Source: Amanita rubescens (taxonomy: Eukaryota > Basidiomycota > Agaricomycetes > Agaricales > Amanitaceae). From it: DNA of 64,000 nt. Below are positions 17,374-29,437 of this stretch, one piece after another. The stretch is from contig WION01000001.1 of NCBI GenBank assembly GCA_015039365.1, forward strand, positions 1,426,001 through 1,490,000, in the 5' to 3' direction. Both the position numbers and the translations under genes were made by a program. Position 1 is the first letter of the stretch. Each line of letters begins with the position of its first letter. Under the pieces are notes generated by a model. That model searched no databases, had not been told where the DNA came from, and saw nothing but the letters and a program-made list of their open reading frames with translations.

Positions 17374-18820
17374 ATGTCCGAACAGGCGCGCCCTGCCATG
17401 AGGCGGAAGTCTTCCGCCCAGAATCTCCTTTCTTCCTTCAAGTCGGGAAGCCCTTCTCTACAAGCCCCCGTTGGTGCCGGCAGTCTTTCATCAACAACGG
17501 GCTTAGCCATGGCCTCCGCCGTCACTCAGGCGTCCACCGCAGGGGATTTGGACACCCAGTCTCTGCAGTCGGATGGAGTGCCGAATTCTCTCGCAGGAGC
17601 TGGCAGCCCCGCCGTTGCACAGGGGGCGTCTGTTGATATTCTTCGGGATTTGGTTCATAAACGTATCATCACCCTGACTTATATCAGGAGCATACATGAG
17701 GGGTGCGTCCGGATGTATATGAAACCCGCTAAAAGTACTGACCCCATCATAGCCGTAGCCACTGGTTTCATACGATTATGATATCATGCGCAGACTTGGA
17801 TAAAACATTCAATAATAGCGACATGAGGAGGAGGTTTACATTCTCTCGCGACAATCTTTACTTCTCTTTTGACCTCGCGAATAGGTCTTTACGTTTCACT
17901 ATGCTTGGCATGTCATTGTCAAACCTGTTGGATATGAATTCTCCTCAAGACCTTCTGCGCGGTCTTACGAACATAATGAATGAATACGATCAATCGAAGG
18001 AAGATAATGACAAGTCAAGGATGGTAAGTACATGCGGGCACGACCTGAAAGTCAGGTAATCGAGGATAGGTCAGCGCTCGACTAAGCGTTTCATTTGGAA
18101 AAATGCAAAGAACTCTGAAGGAGGATCAGACGGATCATACTTAATGTCAATGCATATAGTATGAAAATTCGGCTAACACGTTGTCACGACCTGATATGCC
18201 TTCAGCCCTTTGTGTTGGACTACCATGAAACACTTCTTTCACTCCTTGACGTCATGTCCGAAGTGTACAACAAAATTTCTAAATTGCTAGGTCCCTCCCC
18301 ATTTCCCCAATCGCAGCATTATATGGGTCCGTTAGGACCTCTGTCGCCACACCCTGGAGTATCATATTTATTCCCGGAAAGCTCTGCTTCTCAGAATCTA
18401 GGCGCTAATCCGACTCAAAACCCGGCTAGCGCTCAATTCGGGGACACCGATGTTGATAGTAGTCTATGGGGAATAGCCAATTCTTCCAATATAGGTACCG
18501 GTCCTGCAATAGGAACTAGCAGTCATGGTAGTGCACTTGCAAACTCTCAGATGAGTAACTGGTCGGGATCTTGGGGCGACATGGTTATCAAAGCCGATAA
18601 TAAAATCAAGGTATACCACACAGCGTGTCATGAGCATTACTCAATACAGTTGCAGAAAATAACGACAAGTCTATTAAAAGATTTGGATCAACTTGCGAGG
18701 AATGGGATTAGAGAGGAATTCGCATCCTTGGATCCGCTACTGCGCAACTTGACATCTTTTGACGACCCTCCCTTGACAGCAAATGGAAAATTCGGTCCCG
18801 AATTTGATATCGTAGGGTGA
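17374..18820 (+). CDS. Conserved basidiomycete protein of unknown function
   Basis: I do not recognise a domain. Exons joined through introns 17703-17758, 18024-18086, 18159-18205 and probably 18611-18649 give a protein of about 390 aa. The N-terminus is Ser/Ala-rich and basic (MSEQARPAMRRKSS), followed by a helical part (RDLVHKRIITLTYIRSIHEG then HWFHTIMIS). A segment with MLGMSLSNLLDMNSPQDLLR and LDYHETLLSLLDVMSEVYNK looks like a globular helical core. A Gly/Ser/Asn-rich linker and a C-terminal helix (TTSLLKDLDQLARNGIREEF) follow. I recall similar unannotated proteins in other mushrooms. The 39-nt intron at 18611 is a multiple of three and open, so its retention would be silent. Divergent from NTF2 (96 bases between starts). 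Confidence 0.75.
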
Positions 18821-19032
18821 CTGGGCGGACTCTGGAGACTGGCGGACTGCGCCACGCATACATATTTGCGGCCATTTCGCATCGCCGGGCATTCATTTTC
18901 TTACTTCACAACGATATGCACCGCATACATAATAGCTTCATCACTGATCAAAAACTTTCCCCGATGGAACAAAGAAGGTGGATTACATAATGGAAAGTTG
19001 AGTCATATGTCGGAGTTTGAATGTCGTAGGGG

Positions 19033-19039
19033 TATATAA
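19033..19039 (+). promoter_or_regulatory. TATA box of the TBP gene
   Basis: GGTATATAAAGCC lies 78-84 bases upstream of the TBP ATG, a canonical TATAWAA box at the right distance for a short leader. Confidence 0.6.
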
Positions 19040-19116
19040 AGCCATCCTGCTGTGCGTTGACTCCTCCCTCCCCTCCGCCAACTTATTTTCCCACGCCTTG
19101 TTAATTTTCAACGTCC

Positions 19117-20258
19117 ATGTCGTTCGCGTTACCAGCCCGCCAGGTCACCTTTGGTCGATCAAATGCACAGCAAACTCAGCCATATCAGCCACCACAGGCG
19201 CCGGCCGCCCAGCACGGTCTTGCCTTGCCCAGTAATAACCCTTACTTGTCACAACCGTCGACGTCTGGTCTTGCGTTGCCAGGCGCATCGCCTTTGTCGC
19301 AATCACACGCACAGGCTCAGCCTCAGGCGTCACCTTCAACCCAGCAACCAGCACCCAAAGCTTCTCCAGCGGCTCTTGTCAACGGCAACGCGGTCGCAGG
19401 TCCTTCAACTTCGAGTTCTCCCGCCGCGCCTGTTGCCCCAACTCCAGCGCCACTCACTTTAGAGCAGCAGCACATCACAGCTGTGGAGGGCATAGTACCT
19501 ACGCTTCAGAATATCGTCGCAACTGTGAATCTGGATTGTAGACTTGATTTAAAAACAATTGCCTTGCATGCACGGAATGCTGAATATAACCCAAAGGTCT
19601 GTCTGGGTTGCTCCGATAATATCAGGCTGTAGAACTGCTGGTTTCGCATCATTTCAGCGCTTCGCAGCCGTCATTATGCGAATTCGAGATCCAAAAACGA
19701 CTGCACTCATCTTTGCGTCGGGCAAGATGGTGGTCACAGGTGCCAAATCAGAAGATGATTCACGGCTCGCGTCGCGAAAGTACGCCAGAATAGTACAGAA
19801 ACTGGGGTTCGATGCGAAGTTCTCCGAATTCAAAATTCAGAACATAGTGGGAAGTTGTGATGTAAAGTTCCCCATCCGTTTGGAAGGTCTTGCATATAGC
19901 CACGGTCAGTTCAGTAGCTACGAACCAGAAGTGAGTGCGCAATCCTGCTAATGGTTTCATTTTTTGTTGACTCCTTCACCTTCTTTAGCTATTCCCTGGC
20001 TTGATATATCGCATGATCAAACCGAAAGTGGTGCTGTTGATCTTCGTTTCGGGCAAGATAGTTTTGACGGGCGCAAAGGTAACTCAATTTTCAGCACTTC
20101 TATTTGATGCCTTTGATTGTGCATCATCTATTGGTTGATGATTTTTACTTGTGATTCGATCTGCTGACACTGTTATCCCTCGACTGTAGATCAGAGAGGA
20201 GATATACACAGCGTTTAACACCATATATACGGTGCTGTGCGAGTTCCGAAAACCGTAA
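19117..20258 (+). CDS. TBP: TATA-box-binding protein
   Basis: TBP nucleates transcription initiation for all three nuclear RNA polymerases. The N-terminal ~115 residues are Gln/Pro/Ala/Ser-rich and low complexity. The saddle core follows as two direct repeats, with [17 protein letters not shown] opening repeat 1. Then come [42 protein letters not shown] opening repeat 2, and [20 protein letters not shown]. The protein ends in EFRKP. Introns: 19597-19657, 19931-19988 and 20079-20189. All junctions keep phase and use GT-AG. The core has the family's usual ~180 residues. The DNA-contacting repeats look intact. Its own promoter has a good TATA box, which would allow autoregulation, although that is inference. 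Confidence 0.97.
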
Positions 20259-20505
20259 TAGTGTTTCGATTCTTACCTGGACGGACTCGGTGCGCGCCGA
20301 GAGTACCAAAAGGAACTTGTTGGGAAGAAGAGATGACGGTGTAGAACGCACTCTTCTCTATCTTACGATATGATTCCCGGTTCACTTCTCTGTTTACCAT
20401 AATATTATTACAATCATGTATCAAGTACATCCACCCATACAAATACATTCATTACTTAGTTGAATTACTAGCACAAGGGTGACACGTTAAAATTACTTTC
20501 TGGGA

Positions 20506-22023
20506 ATGCCAACGTGTAATGTGTTAACCGAAGCAAAGACACAATCAATGGTTGTTTCTACCATCAACAAGCTTTACACGTATGGATGCAGACTACTCAC
20601 TGATCCAAAACTATTCTGGATTCTCGCCTCTCTGGTTGTTGTGGCGGACGCCGCCTTGACAGAACTAATCATCCAGTTTGTTCCTTGTTAGTCCCCAGCA
20701 ACCTTCGTAGCAATTTTTGAATATCAACGCTATTATACTCACAGATACCCAGATTGATTGGGACACCTATATGGTGCATATAGAACTCTACTTAAAGGGC
20801 GAGACAGACTATTCGAAATTGACGGGACCAACGGGACCGCTTGTGTGAGTACCTTATAGCCCTGTAGCATAGCTTCCTTGACTACGAGTTGCAGGTATCC
20901 TGCTGGCCACGTTCACATCCATGAGTTACTTTACAAGATCACCGACTCAGGTCGCAATCTGAAGGTCGCACAACACATATTTGGGCTACTTTACATTCTT
21001 TCCCTCCTCATGTCTTGCGCTATATACCGCCAAGCAGCGTCTGTTCCAAATTGGCTCATCCTCTTTTTGCCGCTGAGCAAACGCCTCCATTCTATCTTCG
21101 TCTTGAGGCTATTCAACGATTGCTGGGCTGTGGCAGTAAATCAACTTGCGATTTTGATGCTACAAGCCGGTTTGGATGACGCAGGTGTCTTGCTCTACGG
21201 GTACGTATGTGAACACCCTCTCTATCAAACGTTCTCAGAAACCTCCAGTGCAGCACTTTCCGTCAAGATGTCGATACTTCTTTACCTTCCTGGACTGCTT
21301 GTGATCTTGTTCAAGCGTAAAGGACTTGGTTCAACCCTCCGTTATATATTCACCATCATTTCAATACAAATGCTACTGGCCTCGAAGTTTCTGCAACAAA
21401 ATGCCTGGGCATACCTGCAATCTGCATTTGATTTTGGGCGAGTTTTTCTGTATAAGTGGACGGTAAACTGGAGGTTCGTCGATGAAGAGGTGTTTCTAAG
21501 CCGTCAATGGGCTCTAGGCCTCCTTGTTGGACATGCATCCACGCTGGTTTTGTTTGGACTATTTAAATGGTGTGAAGCAGATGGCGGCGTGGCCCGAGTC
21601 TTGCAGCGTGGAATATTGCGCCCACTATCGCCAGCTAGTCCCATACCGGTAACAGCAGATGGTAAAGTTCTTTGTTTCTTTTATACAAGGCGTCTGCTCA
21701 ATAAAGAAATAGATGTGACGACGATACTTTTCACTTCAAACTTGATTGGAATGCTGTTCGCCCGTTCCTTGCATTACCAATTCTACTCTTGGTATGCCCA
21801 TCAGGTCCCATATCTCGTTTGGAAGACAAAATATCCTTTACTATTTAGGTAACTTTCAGTAGCTTACTTGTCTTCGTGTGGCAAGCACTGACACCACTGT
21901 CCTAGATTGGCTTTATTGATTACTATTGAATATGCTTGGAACACATACCCGTCTACCATAATGTCATCTAGTTTCCTTTTGCTAGCGAATGCGCTGATGG
22001 TGGCAGGAGTTTACTTCGCGTAG
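20506..22023 (+). CDS. ALG3: Dol-P-Man:Man5GlcNAc2-PP-Dol alpha-1,3-mannosyltransferase
   Basis: ALG3 (family GT58) adds the first mannose on the ER-lumenal side to the dolichol-linked N-glycan precursor, using dolichol-phosphate mannose. Exons: 20506-20686, 20745-20844, 20895-21848 and 21906-22023; the track of hydrophobic segments predicts about ten membrane passes. Family motifs: [82 protein letters not shown]. Asp residues in the DWDTYM luminal loop are the expected catalytic region. Length (about 450 aa) fits the family. The gene lies 247 bases downstream of TBP on the same strand and only 137 bases before the next gene. Confidence 0.95.
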
Positions 22024-22160
22024 AAAAGCCTTGTGGGGTTTAATTTTGGTATTGTTTATGCAGTGTACAAGAACTTGCCATATTATTACTTTTAGTAGAA
22101 AATGCCTACAAGCCTTAGAAACTTGCCATATTTGGACCCCTGTTTTCACGACCTACCGTC

Positions 22161-23158
22161 ATGCCAGCTACTAAACGGAAAGTAAAATCAGCTGCCAATC
22201 CCGACAACGCACCACCCTCCTTCCCGGAGGTACAGGCAAAGGTGGGGCTGTCGTGTCGTGTCGTCCTACAAGATCAGATTATTCTTATTGATGTGTGTAA
22301 TAAGACGACCTATCTGATACCCTACATAACTGAAATAGCATCTGTGATGTCAGAATTTCTTCTCTGTGATCGAATGTGCGGCCTACGTGAAGTTCATCGA
22401 CGCTCTTCCATTGGAGTCTACTCCTCCTAAGAAAAGAGGCGAAGCTGAGAGGAATAACTGTAAGCAAAGCAGATCCAACTCTTGCCATGATCTTCTCACC
22501 ATGTCATCACCACTTCACAATATATCATCGGCTATGCAGACCGTTTGTCGTTGACGTCCATTGAATTCGCGTCGAAGTTGCACTCGTTGCTGTTGCCACA
22601 CATCCCGTCGTTCCCTCCGCCAACCTCGAGAAAAACAAGGAATCCGGCTACCTCAAGGCTCCCTCACTCCTTGAACTCCAATATACGCCTATATAAGTAT
22701 ACTGCCTTGCAACACTTCGGGCAAGTTAGGTTACTATCATTCCATCAGTTTCACTGAAATGGCTCAATAAAGGCCACATTATGACGACTCCGTACAAGAC
22801 AAATTGACCGGAGTGAAGTCAGAGTGGACATTACTCATTTATATATCAGGACAAGAGGATGGAGTAGAAGGCGGAGAAGTGAGTTCTCGTGTACCTCTGA
22901 CGGTGGCCCGCACATCAATAAATCACCATTTAGACAGTATTTTACGTAGAGGAGAAAAATAAGACGAGGGAGGTTATCACAGTACCGTTGACGCGTGGAA
23001 CCGCTCTTCTTCATCGGTAAGTAAATCTTACTTCGACAATAAACGCATCAATAGAAGTACGAAACTCTAGGCATGGCATGGAATGTCTTTTGCATGAGGG
23101 CTCTGTCGTTCACAAAGGGGTAAAATATGTATTGCGATCTGATCTTATGTTCCGGTAG
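22161..23158 (+). CDS. 2-oxoglutarate/Fe(II)-dependent dioxygenase (prolyl 4-hydroxylase-like)
   Basis: Only visible after joining six exons: 22161-22292, 22354-22459, 22540-22729, 22773-22878, 22934-23016 and 23071-23158. The junctions give a continuous frame. Landmarks are IDNFFSVIECAAYVKFID, PPKKRGEAER, RLPHSLNSNIRLYKYTALQ, PHYDDS (the H-x-D iron ligands), SEWTLLIYISGQEDGVEGGE, TVFYVEEKNKT and a final GTALLHRHGMECLLHEGSVV with the distal His. A downstream basic residue (KYVLRSDLMF) would bind 2-oxoglutarate. The fold is that of the P4Hc family, which hydroxylates protein or small-molecule substrates; this member's substrate is unknown. The donor at 22730 is the least certain splice site. 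The next gene starts 48 bases after its stop. Confidence 0.85.
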
Positions 23159-23206
23159 TTTGGCGTGATTTTGTTCCCACGAGTTTCTTATTCCTACATT
23201 AATACC

Positions 23207-26200
23207 ATGGCATCTCCGTATCCAAAACAAGTCCTCGTAACTTATTCCGCCCCGCAAGCTTTTCTAGCTTCAGGGAGCTGGAAACAAATACACTCGTCCC
23301 TTTTGGCTCAACTCCCATTGCGGAATATTCATTGGAGAAGTAGCGGTCATGCAACCCTGAGGACAATCCAAGAATTAGATTTCACTCTTGTCCAGCTCGA
23401 CAGTGTGCGCGATGAGCTGACATCTCAAATACCTGTAACAGTGCTGGAGAAGCCATTGCTGAACATATACGTTGTCACATGCGAAGTGAGTGTTGAAGCA
23501 GTTACTGTACCTCTGTTTCATGGTTTTCTTGAAGGATGCAGATGTGGAAGCTTATCGACTCGTACATAAGAAACAAGTAAAAGATTGGCTCAACATTGTC
23601 ACATCCAGGAAAAATCAGGATTGGCTATTACTTCACCTTGTTAAGCATGACGCCCGTGCTCCCGGTGGCAAACTATTTCAGTTGAAAGGCTCGGTGCTGG
23701 AGAGAATGAGAGCTGATTTCAATACGGACAAGCGTGATCGGTTAGTACTGTGCCGAATCTCGTCAACTCTGAATCTTGTCTTATGCGAGCAGTTGCATTC
23801 AGGTTATTTGGACACCAGGAAGCGAGGGAAGCGCAGCCATATGGGCCGAAATTTTGAACAAAATTAAAGACGGCTTGGTGTATGCTTTCGATACCGCTAT
23901 TTCTCAAAGAGAAGACGAAGTTAAACGTTCGGAGAGTCAACGTCAGATGCCAGGATGGAACTTTTGCACATTCTTCATCCTTAAAGTAAGTTCTGCGTCC
24001 AGATCTGCATTCACCTGGAATAACTCGGGCATAGGAAAGTCTATCAAACTCTTTCGAGGGAATGAACCTATTCGAAGAAGCCTTATTACATTACAATGAA
24101 TTAGAAGAAATCTTTGCACACGTCCTGAAGGAGAAAAACCTCTCATGGTTCGGGAGTCTTATCACACCTCACCAAACAGACGATACTTCGCCGTTGCTTT
24201 CGCATACAAAGAAACCTTATCGGGACCTGATACTCGCCAACAATATTTCTGTATTTGATCTGCGTATATACCTCTTGGCACGCTGTTGTGGACTTTTAGC
24301 CATGTTAGGGAAAATTAGTGAAGCTGCACGAAATGCAAAAACATTCTTGGTCACCTTCTCTAGGCAATTGCGTGGAATCGAGGTAAGAGACGCTAATTTT
24401 TATACCTGTATCCCCTCCACCTAAGTTCCAAAAGACGACATTACCGGCATTTTTCATCGAGTCGTGGCTATATAACTCTGCCTTAAGCGTGGTCGACCAA
24501 TGCGATGAATGGACATTTGCTAGCGAGACGGAGGAATCCCAGCTATTGGGTTATTACGCTATCAAGGGTGAGTTGTTGGAACTTGCTCAAATCCAGGTAT
24601 ATCTTTCTTTGCTTTTAACTTCAATGATTAGAATCTAACCACGCGAATTTGAAATTTAAGCTTAATCTGATAGGTACTAAAACGACCCATCTACCTCCAC
24701 GCGCACCATTTCTAATGGGTCCGCAAAACGACGGTTCTGTTGATTTGACCCAATCGATTAGCAACCCCGATGTCCGCGCATGCATTGACGATTCAGAGTT
24801 CTTCTATGATCTGTATATCCGAATCACGAATCGAGCCATTGAGATGTACGCCCGATCAAAGCGTCGCAAATTTGCGTTAAAGCTCCATGAAACTTTGGCG
24901 GCTCTCGATGTGTAAGATTTCTCTTATAAAATATTTGATTGAGTTACCATTTCAATTTAGCCACCGCGGTCGGCTTGCATCAGCTCTCGCTACATACTCT
25001 TCTCTCCCAGCCCATTATGCGCCTTACATGTGGTTTTCCCTGGAATCATTTGCCTTACTACGAGCGCTTGATATCCATTCCGAATTGCAGCAGACGAAGG
25101 GTACTGAATGGATTCATATTCTCCTCGGTTTCCTAAAGACCTCCGTTGAATGCCCAGAAGTTGAATCGCTGATCAACAAAAGTGACCGTATCGAATTCAT
25201 CTCATCCCTACTTCAATCCCTCAAAATCGTCTCATCCACGTTAGAAACAGGTGATTGATATTTCCTCCGTGACTTCTAAACTTATCTCTGGTTTTAGACT
25301 TAGTACACCCAGACCACCCTGCTCTAACTGTCAAGGTTACGGATTGTGTCAGGCTAGCTGGCTATGAGGATGGTGTGCTTTTGGATATCATTGTCCACAA
25401 CCATCTGCCTTGCGTATGGAGTTTTTTATTCTTGCGTTTCACACACAGATGATATGGATCATAGAGCGTGCCAGTCGATGAAGTTGTTGTCTCTGCATCT
25501 GGTAGGGACGTGGAGTACGTCTTATTAACCGCAAGAGTCGACCAACTTGCCACCGGTAAAACAATCTTGACGTTATTCTGTCCCTGTGAGTAGCGAGGTG
25601 GTGTCTCTTCATCCGGCTTCACATCGATTAGGTGTCCTGTCCCGGAACCTATGTGCTTGACTCATGTCAAATAAGAATCGGACGTCTCAAGCTCCAATGG
25701 TCGTATAAAAGACAGAGCCAAAGGGGCCTGCATCCTGGACAGATGCCTATTCTCGTCCACGTGCCGCCGGATCCTCTTTCTCTTGACATACAAATTCACC
25801 AACCTTCGCATAGTAAGACCAATAATGAAAGTCTCTTACTACGATTGACGAGTTTAAATCATCAGTCAAACTTGGTCATCCGCCTTCGCTGCTGGCTATC
25901 ATTTCGACCGGCCGGAACCACATCCAAAACTTAGTGTTAAAACTAGCAGCTACAGGCATTAACTTCCAATTCCAAAATGCAACCGACCCGGAAGGTTTCC
26001 TCATAATATTCTATTTTGTAAATGAAAACTCATGGGCAGCCACGTAGGCAAAAACATTGCTACACTCGCAGACGATAGTGTTGTGTATGCAGACATAGCG
26101 ACTGATACTACGCTTATGCTTCAAGTACCTTATAATGGGGATTCGCTTTCTCATATTCTGGTCAGTTTTTGAAGTCAGTATCGGAGAACTCGTCCAACAT

Positions 26201-27676
26201 CAAACACAGAAAGTCTCGGTTGACCTGCGTTACACTACAACATCAGAACCCAGCGTTTCCAGAACATTGCGTTCGACCCGCACCTTAATGACTGCCTTGC
26301 CATTTTCTGTGAACGTGGAAGACTTTTTCCGTGGTAAAAGGTATATCTCTCAATGCTAATTGCAGTACCCATTGATCCGGCATGCAGCCTAATCAGCAAA
26401 TTCACAATCTCTACTGTAACTCATCAACATGTCCGGATTGCTTCTGTAAGACTAGAAGGACCTCCGGAACTCCCCAATCTCAGAGTAACGTCTCGCCCGG
26501 CGAGACAAGGTGTCATGGTACGTAGTATTTTTTGGTCCAAGTTTAATCGTAACTTAACCTGCCTCAGACTATACGACCAGGGCAACCGATCCATTCGTTG
26601 TTTCGTTTGGACTGCGATGAGGGCCCAGGTTCGTTTTGCAAAAAGAGAATTTGGTGTGATACTGATAGCAGGTTCAAAGTGCGCGAACCGTTAACTCTCG
26701 TTGTACAATATCGTATGTTGCGCGAAGGTAATTCTTGCACGTAGTTTGAGGTTTTAAGCTTATGACCTGGCTAGAGGTTGAAGAACTTGTCCAGATCGCT
26801 GTGAAAGGTTCCCTTCAGACCATGTCGACTACAGCGTATCCGGACGATCGCGCGACAGCGGTGAAGAAACTGGTCGAGGCATTAGAGGGAGACGCTAGCT
26901 GGGTAGAGTTATATGAAATAACCGGAGAGGTCCTTGTTCCCGGATTTCACGACGAACAAAGTAATACCTTACTAGTGTCCGCGAAGAAGGTGAGCAAGTG
27001 TACCAAATTGCTACCCTCGGCTTCACGTGCTTGAAGAGCTTGGAAAACCATCGACATTCTGCCCAGCCGGATGGCACTTGGAGAATAATGAAGATTCCTG
27101 TCGACGTACCACAGATGCACGTGAGGTTACTCCTTAAGCTTTTCAGGATGTCTGTGATGACGACGACGTTGTCTTTCTTTAAGGTCGTTGCTGCTGCATG
27201 CATAAGAATCCATGATTCTGAAACGGGACTTATTGGCCAGCGAACTTTATACGCTGGACAGCCAATTCATGCCAATCTCTCCATTCACACATCGTTTCAT
27301 TGGGGAAGTGAAAAACTTCCGGAGTATGCAATGCGATTTGACATTGAAGAGCATGTCAAAGATTGGTTGATAAGTGGTCATAAGCGAGGCGATTTCGTCG
27401 CAAAGGCATGTCTGAGTTTCGATTATGGCCGCTTCCTGACCATGGTTATAGGACGGAGAGACTTTCAACGTGCCGATAACAATGATAGCGCTACATCATG
27501 GTGAACTTTTTCTACCTAAAGTCACTGTGATCACGCTTCCGACCTCCGGCGAGACGACTATGGGTTCTCCTTACGTCCCTAGTATAGATACACACCAAGT
27601 ACACGGCGCAGAGAAGATACTTGTCCTCCCACGAGGAGGAAAAAGTACATTCGTTGTTGGGATGGGTCCCTCATAG
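23207..27676 (+). CDS. TRS130: TRAPP II subunit Trs130 / TRAPPC10
   Basis: Subunit of the TRAPPII complex, the Rab GEF for late-Golgi and recycling traffic. The start at 23207 (ACCATGG) is the first ATG of the open frame. About twenty short introns split it; those read with confidence include 23486-23534, 23740-23792, 23986-24034, 24383-24425, 24597-24660, 24912-24960, 25813-25865, 25995-26047, 26161-26209, 26341-26387, 26518-26567, 26629-26679, 26728-26774, 26990-27036, 27121-27183 and 27406-27451 (a GC donor, AAG/GCATGT). Family segments: VLVTYSAPQAFLASGSWKQI, FFILKESLSNSFEGMN, FDLRIYLLARCCGLL, ARVDQLATGKTILTLFCP, HQHVRIASVRLEG and a C-terminal Ig-like end LVLPRGGKSTFVVGM. The junction near 25,583-25,630 does not keep phase with canonical signals and needs transcript data. 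The product is roughly 1,150-1,250 aa. Confidence 0.93.
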
Positions 27677-27721
27677 CTGGTGTTGATTAGATTTCGCTAA
27701 AAGTGATACATGTTCATGGGG

Positions 27722-27727
27722 AAAAAA
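27722..27727 (-). terminator. Pol III terminator of the tRNA gene
   Basis: A run of six T on the minus strand starts four bases after the tRNA 3' end, the normal RNA polymerase III stop signal. Confidence 0.8.
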
Positions 27728-27730
27728 TTC

Positions 27731-27826
27731 GTCACCTGAGCGATTCGAACACTCGCGGGCAAAGCCCAACCGCTGGCAGCTATCATAAATAGCAGGCGAT
27801 CCCGTTAACCACTCCGGCAAAGTGAC
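27731..27826 (-). tRNA. tRNA-Ser(GCU): tRNA-Ser (GCU), with a 15-nt intron
   Basis: The RNA folds as a class II tRNA. The acceptor is GTCACTT paired with AGGTGAC, the D arm has GAGTGGTTAAC, the anticodon stem is ATCGC/GCGGT, and there is a long variable arm (TGGGC TTT GCCC). The T arm GAGTG TTCGAAT CGCTC contains the B box. The anticodon GCT is at 27791-27793. One base after it (position 37/38, canonical) an intron of 15 nt, 27775-27789, must be removed. It reads AGC/AGU serine codons. Confidence 0.92.
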
Positions 27827-27904
27827 TTAACTGATCGTTCACAGATGATTTTATCTAAATGCTTTTACGTACAAAGTATGTATTATTTATTCTTCAATTC
27901 CTAA

Positions 27905-29215
27905 CTACTGCCCTCCTCCCGCTATAAACCATTTCATGTAAGAGACAAGCTTACTTGTTTGCTCCTCCGTTATTGCATTGTATAACGATACACGTATACC
28001 TGTCAAAGAAAGAGTCAGGCGATGTCTGGCGTCGAAAGCTTGCATCGTACCTCCAAGGGATCTGTGATTGTAATCAGCACACCGTTGCAGAAGTATGGAA
28101 TAAACAGACCTGTGGCCTTTTAATCCCTTTAAGCCCCGATTTTCCGCTTCTGCCAAAAATTTTGCCTCAGCACCTTCTCCAAGAACTTCAAAGACGATGT
28201 TCATCATGCTACCAGAGCCTACGTTCACTATACTCCTGAAGATACCCCGTTTCTCCCCTTCCCTGAGAGCACCGTATACTTTATCCGCTTTCCTCTGATT
28301 GAGGTCTTCGTAGTACTCTACGCCTCCCAACTTCTTATTGCGCTCCAGAACCAATCCTGCCATGTATATTGCCAATACAGGCGGCGTATTGAACAAACTG
28401 CCCTTGTCGGAAAGCGTTTTGTAGGACATGGTCACCGGAACGGGTGTCGCGCCATATCGCGCTGCGGCATCAACGTCGACAAGACAATCTTGCCGGACGA
28501 TGACGATGGTCAACCCGGCAGGTCCAAGGTTTTTTTGTGCCCCGGCGTAAATGATAGCATGATCAGCCAGGCGCGGGATACGCCGTGACATGAAGGAGGA
28601 GGAGTAGTCGCCAACCAGCGGGAGTAACTTGTCCTTCGGCAAAAGGTGGAATGGGAATGACGCTGGTGAATTCTCGTCTTTCGCGAATTGAACACCGTTT
28701 ACGGTTTCGTTTTCGCAATAATAGATCAGTGCCGGATCGGGGGAGAAGTTGTATACTGCGTGAGGTGGGATATTATCGAATTTTCCATCTTTTGAGTAGG
28801 TACGAGCATCCACTGCAATGTGAAATTTCGCGCCTCCGAGCCTTTTCGCTTCCTCTGCTGCGGCATTACTCCAGGAGCCAGTGATGACATAGTCCATAGT
28901 CCTGTCATCATCATCCAGGTTAGGATGCAACAATCGATGCCGAGCGAGCATATTAAGTACGACTGCGGAAAATTGCCCCGAACCTCCGCCCTGGGTGAAA
29001 AGAATCTTGTGAGTGGGAGGTACATGCAACTGTTCTCGTATCAGAGCTTCGCAATGGGTGATATAGGTTTGGAAATCTTTTGATCTGTGTGATACTTCGG
29101 CTATGCCAATGCCTGTATCATTGAAGTTGAACAAAGCCTTGGACGTTTGCTCAAGCACATCTTCTGGGAGAGCCGATGGCCCAGGGCCAAAGTAGATGAC
29201 TCGGGAGCTGGACAT
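27905..29215 (-). CDS. SER1: Phosphoserine aminotransferase
   Basis: Second enzyme of the phosphorylated serine pathway: converts 3-phosphohydroxypyruvate and glutamate to phosphoserine and 2-oxoglutarate, using pyridoxal phosphate. A single uninterrupted exon of 436 aa, unusual among its intron-rich neighbours. Motifs: YFGPGPSALPEDVL at the N-terminus, GIAEVSHRSKDF, ILFTQGGGSGQFSAVVLNML, and IIYAGAQKNLGPAGLTIV with the PLP-binding Lys. It is 30-60 residues longer than bacterial SerC, as usual in fungi. Its 3' end faces the tRNA 3' side. Confidence 0.96.
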   Translation of the reverse strand: MSSSRVIYFGPGPSALPEDVLEQTSKALFNFNDTGIGIAEVSHRSKDFQTYITHCEALIREQLHVPPTHKILFTQGGGSGQFSAVVLNMLARHRLLHPNLDDDDRTMDYVITGSWSNAAAEEAKRLGGAKFHIAVDARTYSKDGKFDNIPPHAVYNFSPDPALIYYCENETVNGVQFAKDENSPASFPFHLLPKDKLLPLVGDYSSSFMSRRIPRLADHAIIYAGAQKNLGPAGLTIVIVRQDCLVDVDAAARYGATPVPVTMSYKTLSDKGSLFNTPPVLAIYMAGLVLERNKKLGGVEYYEDLNQRKADKVYGALREGEKRGIFRSIVNVGSGSMMNIVFEVLGEGAEAKFLAEAENRGLKGLKGHRSVYSILLQRCADYNHRSLGGTMQAFDARHRLTLSLTGIRVSLYNAITEEQTSKLVSYMKWFIAGGGQ

Positions 29216-29437
29216 GATTGTGAGGAGCCAAAATTGATTACGTTGCTTATCTATCTAAGCCGACTAGTTTACAACAAAAATCACCACAATGTAAAAGGTC
29301 CGGTACAAGTAGGAACGAGTCGTACGCTTATCGTAATCTGAAAGTCCGTGATAGCGTTACAGTGCTCTATGAGACAAATTAGAGATTCAGAACTATTTGA
29401 TAAGTAAGATAGAGCAGAGCAATGGAATAGATTACAG

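Noticed and set aside
28651..29083. Plus-strand open frames opposite SER1
   Set aside because: They are shadows of the conserved aminotransferase codons.
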